From Metridium senile (taxonomy: Eukaryota; Cnidaria; Anthozoa; Actiniaria; Metridiidae), in NCBI GenBank assembly GCA_949775045.1, contig OX459101.1:12202347-12266346 (forward strand): a DNA stretch of 64,000 bases, given 5' to 3'. Of the stretch, positions 44,173 through 56,100 are shown piece by piece; position 1 is the stretch's first letter; every line of letters begins with the position of its first letter. The notes under the pieces are model-generated. The model ran no database searches. It saw only the letters and a program-made list of their open reading frames with translations, and was not told the DNA's origin. A program made the position numbers and the translations under genes.

Positions 44173-47100
44173 CTATAATAGAAACAAAACAGTCAGTCGA
44201 TCACTGAATAAGTCAATGTTGTCAATCCATCAGTCGGTCAGTGAATCAATCACATAGCTAGTCACCGTTGGTCAGTCAGTCAGCCAGGCAGACATTCTGT
44301 AAGTCAGTCAGTCAGTCAGTCAGTCAGTCAGTCTGTCATTCACACCGACGCAGCCTATACTAGTTTACTCGCTAGTTTTCATTTAAATATATATCTGATT
44401 GTACATATATGTAAACATCTGGCCCGCCAAGACGATGTCGTCTAAAACTCCACACGAGTCAGAACACGAGCGAACACGAATGATCACGAGTGAAAAAAAG
44501 AAAAAAAAGAAAAATAATAAATGAAAAAAGAGAAAAAAAAGAAATGAAAATGAAAAAAAGAGAAATGAAAAAACAAATAACGAAAAAAAAAACGAAAATA
44601 AGCCCAAATAGACATGAATGTATCAAAGCAAGCTAGTGGTATTGCACTCCATGCAAATGAACGTTAACAAATACAATATAATAATGATATCAATACGCTA
44701 AGCGAAAAATGTCTGCATCTATCTCTCAATAAACCCGCCTACTGTACCACCAAACGAATTCCATAAATGCTAAGAACAGGATATTTATAATACATTGAAT
44801 TGAATTGTGTGTAATCTATATACATCAGTCAGGGTACCTGTTGGTTGTGTGGTCGGTTGTGTGGTCGATTGTGTGGTCGGTCCAGGTGCAGACGATCCGT
44901 TGATTGACTGTGTTGTACTGATATCTGATATAAAAGATATATATATCAATTAGTTTTATCAAGATAAAGCAATGGAGTTCAGAGCAAGTCTAGCATATGA
45001 AATACATATACATACATGCGTACTTTATTGAATGCTCATAAAAAGGCTTTTCACTAACAATTTATAATAAAAATGATGAAAATAAATTCTTTATTGAGAA
45101 AGATTGAGAATGAGGTGAATGAATGATAAATGTTTATAAAATATTATTTACTTGATATGTATGATTTTTAAATTGTTTTTTAAATTGATTGATTATAATT
45201 AGCTCAAGCTAAGCCGGGTCAAATCGTGTATTGTTGAGGGTCAGATTTGGGGAAATTGTCATCTGAAGATCGGCCGTTCTCAAGAGAAATGTGACTTGGG
45301 AAAATGCGGTCATAGTGTATTCCTGTGTGGCCAAGAGAAACACCATCCCGGTGAAATAAACGTAAAGCGACTTGCTCAAATGATTGACAAAGAAGAAAAG
45401 AAACCTGCAGAGCGTAGTGCGAGGGTCATAAAAAGTGGGGGGAAACGAGGTTCCATATATTCCAGTACGGCCCGAGCAAGCGAGGTTAATAAGATATTTA
45501 TTATATAGCAATTTTAGGGGAAAAAATTATAATAAATAAGCTGCTCTCGCTTTTCCGGTTCGTATGGAAAAAGTACGGCCCGCTTTTTGACCAATGAGAT
45601 CGTGCGTTATATCTTTGCTATATAATAAATATTTATATTGCGCCTATTCCGGTAAGCTCTAGGCGCATATCATAACACAAAATAATCTATTGTTAGTTAG
45701 ATATAATTGACAAATTATATGCGTTCTTGAATAAATAGGTTTTGAGAGAAGATTTACATGTAGCGTTAAAAACTATATATGGTGCAGATTTTATATCAGG
45801 AGGGAGAGCATTCCAAACTTCAGTTGCAGAGAAAGAGAAACGACGCCCATGTGATTTTAATCGGAAATTGCCACGGTTGAGAAGAAGACTTGAGGAGGAA
45901 CGAAGATTTCTTAAATCAGAACCAGCTTCAGTATTAAATTTAGCTTGTTGCATGTGCAGACTCTTTTTTTTTGCGCTCAAAATATTCGCCAAAAAAGTAG
46001 AGTTTGCTGAACTGAGCCGCTAATCAGTTTCCAATTAAGCATTAGAAGATCGTTTCCGCGATCACGTTCAAAAAACGAAAATAAGCCCAAATAGACATGA
46101 ATGTATCAAAGCAAGCTAGTGGTATTACTAAAATAGTTGAAGAATGGAATGATAAATTTATAAACAGAAACAGAAAGAAGAAATAATATGATTTTAATTA
46201 CATGTAATTCATAATCAAAAATGATCGTTTCACATTAACGGCACTCCATGCAAATGAACGTTAACAAATACAATATAATAATAATATTAGTACGCTAAGC
46301 GAAAAATGTCTGCATCTATCTCCAATATACACCTAATCCAAAAAACGTTGTCTGGTCCGCCGCACAGTCCTCGCGCCAAGACTGTGAAAGATATTGGTTA
46401 TATCTAATCAGTAATTAATTTATTTGCATGTTCACACTCTAGTGTTGTACTTTTTTCAACGAAATAGTGTTGTGCCTACTTTTATTTTCTTGTTTTATCA
46501 CTCTCATCAAAATATTCACTGTGTTTTCCTTCACGGTCTTGGCGCGAGGACTGTGCGGCGAACCCGACAACGTTTTTTGGATTAGGTGTATATAAACCCG
46601 CCCACTGTGCCACCAAACGAATTCCATAAATGCTAAGAACAGGATATTTATAATAAATTGAATTGAATAGCTGTTATTACAGTTATATATGCAAATGATT
46701 TCAAACAATGGATTCAAATCGAGGCTTTCGGGCAAACCTATTGTTTTCGCCCGAAAGCCTCGACTTCAACCCATTGTTCAAAATCATTTGCATATAACTG
46801 TAATAACAGCTATTGTGTGTAATCTATATACATCAGTCAGGGTACCTGTTGGTTGTGTGGTCGGTTGTGTGGCCGATTGTGTGGTCGGTCCAGGTGCAGA
46901 CGATCCGTTGATTAACTGTGTTGTACTGATATCTGATATAAAAGATATATATCAATTAGTTTTATCAAGATAAAGCAATGGAGTTCAGAGCAAGTCTTGC
47001 ATATGAAATACATACATACATGCGTACTTTATTGAATGCTCATAAAAAGGCTTTTCAACAACATTTTATATTAAAAATGATGAAAATAAATTCTTACATT

Positions 47101-50100
47101 GAGAAAGATTGAGAATGAGGTGAATGAATGATAAATGTTTATAAAATATTATTTACTTGATATGTATGATTTTTAAATTGTTTTTTTAAATTGATTGATT
47201 ATAATTAGCTCAAGCTAAGCCGGGTCAAATCGTGTATTGTTGAGGGTCAGATTTGGGGAAATTGTCATCTGAAGATCGGCCGTTCTCAAGAGAAATGTGA
47301 CTTGGGAAAATGCGGTCATAGTGTATTCCTGTGTGGCCAAGAGAAACACCATCCCGGTGAAATAAACGTAAAGCGACTTGCTCAAATGATTGACAAAGAA
47401 GAAAAGAAACCTGCAGAGCGTAGTGCGAGGGTCATAAAAAGTGGGGGGAAACGAGGTTCCATATATTCCAGTACGGCCCGAGCAAGCGAGGTTAATAAGA
47501 TATTTATTATATAGCAATTTTAGGGGAAAAAATTATAATAAATAAGCTGCTCTCGCTTTTCCGGTTCGTATGGAAAAAGTACGGCCCGCTTTTTGACCAA
47601 TGAGATCGTGCGTTATATCTTTGCTATATAATAAATATTTATATTGCGCCTATTCCGGTAAGCTCTAGGCGCATATCATAACACAAAATAATCTATTGTT
47701 AGTTAGATATAATTGACAAATTATATGCGTTCTTGAATAAATAGGTTTTGAGAGAAGATTTACATGTAGCGTTAAAAACTATATATGGTGCAGATTTTAT
47801 ATCAGGAGGGAGAGCATTCCAAACTTCAGTTGCAGAGAAAGAGAAACGACGCCCATGTGATTTTAATCGGAAATTGCCACGGTTGAGAAGAAGACTTGAG
47901 GAGGAACGAAGATTTCTTAAATCAGAACCAGCTTTAGTATTAAATTTAGCTTGTTGCATGTGCAGACTCTTTTTTTTTGCGCTCAAAATATTCGCCAAAA
48001 AAGTAGAGTTTGCTGAACTGAGCCGCTAATCAGTTTCCAATTAAGCATTAGAAGATCGTTTCCGCGATCACGTTCAAAAAACGAAAATAAGCCCAAATAG
48101 ACATGAATGTATCAAAGCAAGCTAGTGGTATTACTAAAATAGTTGAAGAATGGAATGATAAATTTATAAACAGAAACAGAAAGAAGAAATAATATGATTT
48201 TAATTACATGTAATTCATAATCAAAAATGATCGTTTCACATTAACGGCACTCCATGCAAATGAACGTTTATATTCTAATTCGCTCCCCGCTCAACCGAAT
48301 ATAAAACATTTATCATATATAAATACACAGACTTATAGGAGTGTGTCCACACGATGATGCGTGCGTGTCTTTATTTAACTCTGACATCACAAGTATTACA
48401 CTTGATACATAATCGATACATAATAAATAGTTACTTGAACCCAAGCACTCTTGTAATTAATTCCTAAATTCTACAACTAATAGTCTCAGTATAATGACAC
48501 AAAATTGATGACGGACATGCATCTAGCATGTATCCTGCGAGCATGCAAGTGGAGTATTCTGACATGTTGATGAACAACTGAAAGTAGAAATATAATGTAG
48601 TTAAACTTAATAGTTGGGTATTCATTTTTTATTATTGAAGACCACGCGAAGAACGTTGGACGCGAATGAACATTATACTTCGCTTCTTGCATTTATAATT
48701 AGCGTCACGCTAATGAACTGGAACTACTTAACAAAACAACTACATCATACCAGCGCACTCTATGCGCTAGTTACTTAAATAATGATAAATACATTTATAT
48801 TCTAATTCGCTCCCCGCTCAACCGAATATAAAACATTTATCATATATAAATACACAGACTTATAGGAGTGTGTCCACACGATGATGCGTGCGAACATTAG
48901 AACGGGAATGAAAACGTAAAAAATTAAATACCCAACGACCTGGAAACTGAAAGTAATGAGTTTATATTATCTTTAATGTAGCCGTCTTTAGCTTTTTCTG
49001 ATTTCCAACGTCCGTGACGTTTAAATAATCTATCATTAATATTAGCATTTGCGGCAGCAGACGCCCCGCCTGCTCGAAGACTGTGAAGCCCATAATCAGC
49101 TTTGGGTAGACCAATGGCCTCGAATGAACTCAAAACGATCTCTCGGGCTCTGGAATAAGATAAGGGAGAACTGTTTCGAAATTTGTAATTGCCGTTGCTA
49201 CTAAGGAAAGTAAGTGGACGAAAAATGAAATCTTCCGATAAAGGATCAAAGTTAGCTAAGCTGAAATATCTCAATGAAAGGGAAACAGGACAAGTAATCT
49301 TACAGGTCCGGGAAATCACCACCCAGGCCCCATCCCGGTAAACGTCGGTCTTACTTCTTTCAATGAAGATTCTCATATAAGAATTCTCAAACTGAAAATC
49401 ACAACACCTGAGGCCAACTAATTCACTGAAGCGCATAAAACCTGTGTAACCCAAAACGCACAGCAAAAGTACACGTAAATCTGATAGACTAGCGCTTGCC
49501 GAACCATATTTATTGAAAAGGGCGTGGATTACTTCCGGTGTAACTGGTTCTTTTTTCTTAACTCTAGTACTCAAAATGCGTTTGCCTGCTTCAATGACGT
49601 TCCGAACTATTGGACAATTACATGGGTCTGTGTACCCTCCCAACTCGTGAAACCATTTAATACCGTAGTGGATTTCATCTATTATAGCGCATGAACTAGA
49701 GTTCTGAATTAAACTAACTATGAAAAGAGCAATGTGTAAACTATTAGCAGGTAGAACTTTTACTTCCGGGAAACTGTCTGCCCATTTTTTCCAAGTTTCG
49801 AAACCTCGCTTGTACTTCTTTTGTGTATTTTTGGCTTTGCTTTCCACGAGTACATCGGGCAAGGTACTTGCGATTCGTAGTAGTTGGTCATCTTGTACGT
49901 TACTGAATAGGTTAGCGGTGTATTCTCTTACTAAATCTGAAACGGTGAATAGATGAACAAATGACGTATTAGGATAATATCCAGATTATCAGTTCTGAAT
50001 TATAGAACCTTGTAATCTTTTTTTTTTTTTTTTTTTTTAAGAAATTAGTAACATTACGAACACCAATCGGCATCGCGACACTCAGCCACCGCTCGGCTGT

Positions 50101-53100
50101 TTGCATTAAACATGACTAATGGTCAAACAATTCGGCTACCATACGGCTGCTTTTTCGTCTACTACAGCAACGACTTTAAAAACAAGTCAAAAATTCCAAC
50201 TCTGAGCCACTCGGCTGTTACGTTAGATCATAATTAATGATTACGCTTTCTAATTGCCATACGGCAAAAATACTGAAGTAATAGACAAAATTAAACGCCG
50301 CACTAAGCCACTCGGCTGTTGCGTTAGATTATAATCAATGATTACGCTTTCTAATTGCCATACGGCAAACGTACTGAAGTAATAGACAAAATTAAACGTC
50401 GCACTAAGCCACTCGGCTGTTGCAATAGATTCTCCAATTCTGCCATTCGGCTTTTAAATATTAATACGATACCGTAGTAATGATAAAGTGTTTTAACAAC
50501 GGTAGTCAATCGATATATAGCAATAGGTCACTCTATTTTAGCTGATCAAATTTTTTTTTTTTTTTTTTTTTTGGTAAACTAGCATGTTATCCTGACAGCT
50601 AAAACAGCGCATTCACAACCATCGCGACCGATGACGGTATCTTTGCAGTCTCCTTGTACAAAAACACCTGACGAACTTGGAAAAAGAATTTGATCCACTA
50701 CATACGGTTGGCAATTGTAAGCGTCTATAAATAAGAAAGGCCAGAAAGCGCTTGATGGCCAAAATGGCACTACTAACGTACCCCTAGCTTTACAAGCTAT
50801 CAAATGCTGAACTACTCTAGATACACAGTTTATTGGCGGAACAAGCCAATTATTTTCTCCTACCCAGGAAACAGAAAAAGCGTCAACTGCTTCTGTATTT
50901 GGTACATAGAACTTAGAATTAAATCGCTCTAAATGCGTATTATTATGATCCGAAAACCTGTCTACTGAGTGAGGACCCCAAATACCGTTCAAATGCTCAA
51001 AAAATTGCTTAGATGTGTACCAATCATCAAAATCAATAATCTTGCTTATTATATCAGCATATTCATTTAGCTCTCTTGGAATCCACTCAGGAACAAAACT
51101 TATGTTGTTCTCTTTGCAAAAAGAAAATACATCTAGTGCGATACTATGTAGGTCTGGTTTGGGACTCCCCACTTGTAGTATACGAACCGCGGCCTGGTTA
51201 TCTGAAAACCACTTAACTGATTTTTCGAGTAGGTGTTGTCTAAAGGATACAATTGCAAAATGTATAGCTTTGAGTTCTCTCCAGGTTGAGCTATTACCCG
51301 CTTCGGTCTCATTCCACATACGATGGCAAACTGTGCTCTCCCCTGAGATAAAAGCTCCGCAACCAACTTTGCTAGCGTCTGAAAACGATAAAACCTTAGG
51401 AGCACTGTATTCAACTAAACGTCGCTCATTAAGCTTAACAACATTATTTTTCCAGAAAAATATTTCTGCTAATGCATCGTTATGAATTCCGATGTTAAAG
51501 CGTGAATTCCACGAGGTACGTGCCTCAATAATCTTATATAAATAACGTGTCTTAAGTCTAGTAAGTTGACCTATCACCGAGGACATGGACATTACATGAC
51601 CCGTGATCTTAGCGCAATCCCGTGCTGAAACGTATGGGGCTAAATTAAGGAAACGATCAATAATTTCAAGAAACCGCGTAATTCTCTTGTTTGTAATGGA
51701 AAAAACAGCCGATTTCAGATTCCATTGCAACCCCAACCAAATAAGGGACTGTACTGGGTCCCAGGTAGATTTTGTACTATTTATAACAAAGCCTGCATCC
51801 CTCAGTGAACATTTAACTAATTGAGCGTGAAAGCAAGCAGCGGATAGATCTTTTGCAGTTCCACAACCGTCGTCCAAAAATACAACAATCTTAACCCCGT
51901 TGAATCGCCAGTATTTTACTAAAGGCCTTAACAATTTAGAAAATATGTAAGGTGCAGAACATAGGCCAAATGGAAGAACGGTAAAACAAAAATATTTATC
52001 AACTCCGTTAAAATTCCAAGAAAAACCGAGAAAATTTTGATGATCTGGAAAAATTTCTACGTGATGATAACCAGATTTTAGGTCAAAATTGAAAAGAAAA
52101 CTGTCTTTTTCTAAGTATGGAATCAAAAACCGCCAGTCTTCGAACTTAAACTTTTGTTTCCAAACACACTTATTCACATGACGTAAATCTAATATGAGTC
52201 GCTTCTTCCCAGATGATTGAATAGATACCGATAACGGATTAACTACATGGGGTACAAAAGGTACTTCAACTATAGAACGACTATTAACGAGGTCTGAAAT
52301 GGCAGATTCTACAAATTCAGAATTTTCAATGGCAGATGTATTGTTCGTTAACATGGCACTAGGTGGTGTTTCTTTCAACGGTATACGATAACCATTTTTA
52401 ATAGTGTCTAAAATAAAACTGTTTGCATTTATATGTTGCCAATACTTAACGTTAGCCCTAAGCCTTCCTCGCATTACTGGAGGACTATCATTCTGTTCGT
52501 ATTCAAAATCATAATCATAATCTTGATAGCTGATATCAAGTGAGTCGTTTAAATCACTGAACTGGTTCAACACACTTATAGGTATTTCCATTATTGTATC
52601 TACTTTAGATAACTAACCTTTAAGGCCCTTTAAGCTGATAAATATCGGTTACTGATTACCTCCGGCTGATGCACGTGTGTTTGTACTGGTAATACGAGGC
52701 TGTGCTCGTCTGCAATCTACGCGCCAATGCCCCTGTAGACCGCAAGCGAAGCAGATGTCGTTGGCTCTGGCTCCAGTATAATTAGACCTTGAAGTCGGGT
52801 ATCTATTTGGTGTTGCAAGAGCGGTGCTGCCGGTGCTTGTAGACGAAGAAAAACTCTGTCTTTGACCAGTGGTGCGGTAGTTTCTAGGGCCGGTTTGCTG
52901 CTTTTGTTTAAGATTCTTTTTCCTTAAGGCAGACTGTTCGGCTCTTTTGATACGCTTCTCGTCTTCGGAGCCGCTTGCTAGCTCGTCGGAAAGGTATTCG
53001 TTCACAAGGCCCCACCCAGCCGGGGACTTATCGGCGAGCCTGATAAGCTTGTTTCGCTTTTTAATCCGTTTTTCAAGCTCGTCTAAAGCTTCACTTAGTT

Positions 53101-56100
53101 GAGAATTCCGTTTACGTTTTAGAGCTCGCTGGGCCAAAGCTACTTGATCTTCTAGGGAACAGTTGAATTTATACTGTTGCTTATTGCCCTCAAATTTGAA
53201 AGTGACTTCTGTTTCTCTCACTTTTTTAGGCGCTGAGATTGAAGTACTGGCGCCTTCAACGATGTCTTCTTTTAGATTTGCCAATTTTTCGTCTATGTAG
53301 GTTTTAAACAAATTCAGCGTTTCATCTAGGGTGTTCTGTTCGTTCTGCCTTTCTTGTGGCGCAGGAGCTGTTGGATAAGCCGGTGCAACCAAGGGTTCGT
53401 CTGCTAGTAACGTTCCTTCTGAGTCAGACATTATTATTGAAGACCACGCGAAGAATGTTGGACGCGAATGAACATTATACTTCGCTTCTTGCATTTATAA
53501 TTAGCGTCACGCTAATGAACTGGAACTACTTAACAAAACAACTACATCATACCAGCGCACTCTATGCGCTAGTTACTTAAATAATGATAAATACATTAAC
53601 AAATACAATATAATAATAATATTAGTACGCTAAGCGAAAAATGTCTGCATCTATCTCTCAATAAACCCGCCCACTGTACCACCAAACGAATTCCATAAAT
53701 GCTAAGAACAGGATATTTATAATACATTGAATTGAATAGCTGTTATTACAGTTATATATGCAAATGATTTCAAACAATGGATTCAAATCGAGGCTTTCGG
53801 GCAAACCTATTGTTTTCGCCCGAAAGCCTCAACTTCAACCCATTGTTCAAAATCATTTGCATATAACTGTAATAACAGCTATTGTGTGTAATCTATATAC
53901 ATCAGCCAGGGTACCTGTTGGTTGTGTGGTCGGTTGTGTGGTCGGTTGTGTGGTCGGTTGTGTGGTCGGTCCAGGTGCAGACGATCCGTTGATTGACTGT
54001 GTTGTACTGATATCTGATATAAAAGATATATATCAATTAGTTTTATCAAGATAAATAATAATAATAATAATAATTTAATTTTTATATAGCGCCTCTTCCA
54101 TAAATGCCCAGAGGCGCTTTACAATCTTTATAGTTAAATATTTACAAAAATACATGAAATGATGAAAATTCCTAAAATACTAATTTCAAAACTAAGCTAA
54201 AAGAACGTTTAAAAATAATATCATATATATATATGTACATATCCTAATTAAATTAAATTAAATTAAGTCCTTAAAAACAGTTTAAAAAAAATAGGTTTTA
54301 AGTTTTGATTTAAAATCATTGACTGATGTGCACTGTCGTATATTTTGTGGTAAGGTATTCCACAGCATTGGTGCACAAATAGAGAAAGAACGTTTGCCAT
54401 ACGTTTCTAATTTATATTTCGGTACAACTAATTTATTGTCCGATGAAGATCTTAACTTGCGTGTTGGTTTGTATACTTGTAAAAGCTCATTTATATATTG
54501 TGGTGCCAGTCCGGATAGAGACTTAAACGTTATTAACATTATCTTATACATAATTCGTTCTTTCACTGGTAGCCAATGTAGTCTACAAAGTGCTGACGTT
54601 ATATGGTCTGTTTTCTTTGTTAGCGTTACAATTCGTGCAGCAGCATTTTGCACTTTTTGAAGTCGTTCTATTGTAGTATTTGGTAGTCCATAAAGTAATG
54701 CATTTCCAAAATCCAGTCGAGATGTAATCAGTGCATGTACTAATGTCTCTGTAGATTTGAAGTTGAGATATTTCCTTATCTTACTTATTTTCCTTAGATG
54801 ATAGAATCCAGATTTACAGATGTTTGTTACATGCATTTCCATAGTTAAATTTGTGTCCATTAAAATACCAATGTTCCTAGCCTTGGACGATAGATTGATT
54901 TCATCACCACATACATCTAGAGAGGGTAAAGATAAACAGGGTTGATGACGAGAAGATAACACCAGTATCTCCGTCTTGTCACTGTTTAGTTTCAGTTGAT
55001 TTGCACTCATCCACTTGTCCAATATACAAACGCACTTTTCGATCTTTGACTTTGCTACAGTTAGTTGGTCTGGATCATTCGTTTTGAAGGTTATATATAG
55101 TTGCGTATCATCGGCGTAGAGATGAAAGTTAATGCCTAATGTTCGCAGAAGGTCTCCAATGGGTGCTATGTAAAGCGAGAAAAGCATTGGGCCTAAAATG
55201 CTACCCTGTGGAACGCCAGATCTTAGAATGCGCTTCGTGGATTGACCATCCGGTACTTTAACCGTAAACGTCCTTTCAGTAAGATACGATTTGAACCATT
55301 TATGAGCTTTCCCAGTTATTCCATATCGTGAAGAAAGTCTGCGCAGTAGTATTTTGTGATCTAACGTATCAAAAGCCGAAGAAAGGTCGAGGAGCAGCAA
55401 GATCACTGAGCTCTGATTGTCAATTGCTCGTAGAATGTCATTCTGGACCTTAATTAATGCTGTCTCAGTACTATGGTACTTTTTATACGCAGATTGTAGT
55501 GGCTCACCCAGATTGTTATATGTGATGTGTTGGTCGAGCTGAACTGCTACAACTTTCTCTATACATTTTGATACCATCGTGAGGTTAGAAATTGGACGGA
55601 AATTGGAAAATTCGTCAGGGCTAAGATTATCTTTCTTTAAACGTGGATCAATAGTGGCGCACTTCAGTTTATCATGAACTGTCGCTGATTCCAAAGAGTT
55701 GTTAATGATCTTGTTGATAAGAGGCAGAAGATCAGTAAAGCACTCCATCAACACCCTGGAGGGAACTGGGTCGAGTATGCATGATTTTTTCTTTATATTT
55801 CGCGTAAGTAAACACTGCTCCTCCATAGTTACCGGCAAGAAAGATTCAAGTTTAGCATCATGTTTTGGTAGGACTGTCTCTGTATTTTGAAAGCATGTTG
55901 GGTCTACGGGTTGTGCTAGCAAATAGTTCCTGATGTTGTCTATCTTGTTTTCGAAAAAGTCTGCAAACTTATTTGCAAGCTGCACGGGTGAAGCACATGG
56001 TGGGTACTTCCTTTCTACTGTCCCTTTAAACATTCGATCTATATTCTTAAAGAGTTCTCTTTGGTTAGTCTCACAGTCAGTTATCATATCTTTATAGTAG

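Larger units (their letters stand above)
44589..46072. repeat. duplicated block A (contains stalk exon A)
   Basis: Starts aacgaaaataagcccaaata and ends before the same sequence at 46,073. Corresponds to block B with an offset of 2,006 in its right part. Lacks the hairpin MITE and the 265-bp MITE found in block B. Confidence 0.85.
46073..48078. repeat. duplicated block B (contains stalk exon B)
   Basis: 2,006-bp block, nearly identical to A over 45,200-46,070. Carries two extra MITEs at 46,326-46,590 and 46,668-46,813. Confidence 0.9.
48269..53597 (-). mobile_element. complete Ngaro-type tyrosine-recombinase retrotransposon, 5.33 kb
   Basis: Order in element sense: 5' repeat (53431-53597), gag, RT/RNase H, YR, then a split-repeat cluster at the 3' end (48797-48892, 48631-48797, 48269-48371). 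The 5' repeat equals 48631-48797 and the two outer 3' repeats equal each other, the A1-ORFs-B1A2-B2 layout of Ngaro elements. Blocks A and B show the unoccupied site gaacgttaacaaatac; no target duplication was made, as expected for recombinase-mediated integration. I see no methyltransferase domain, which separates it from DIRS proper. All three frames are open, so it may be recent. Confidence 0.92.

Noticed and set aside
43608..44178. Plus-strand frames opposite the fibrinogen exon
   Set aside because: Antisense shadows of a well-supported coding exon.
45209..45511. 100-codon minus-strand frame (MLYNKYLINLACSG...)
   Set aside because: Antisense shadow of the Cys/His-rich plus frame; hydrophobic by base composition only.
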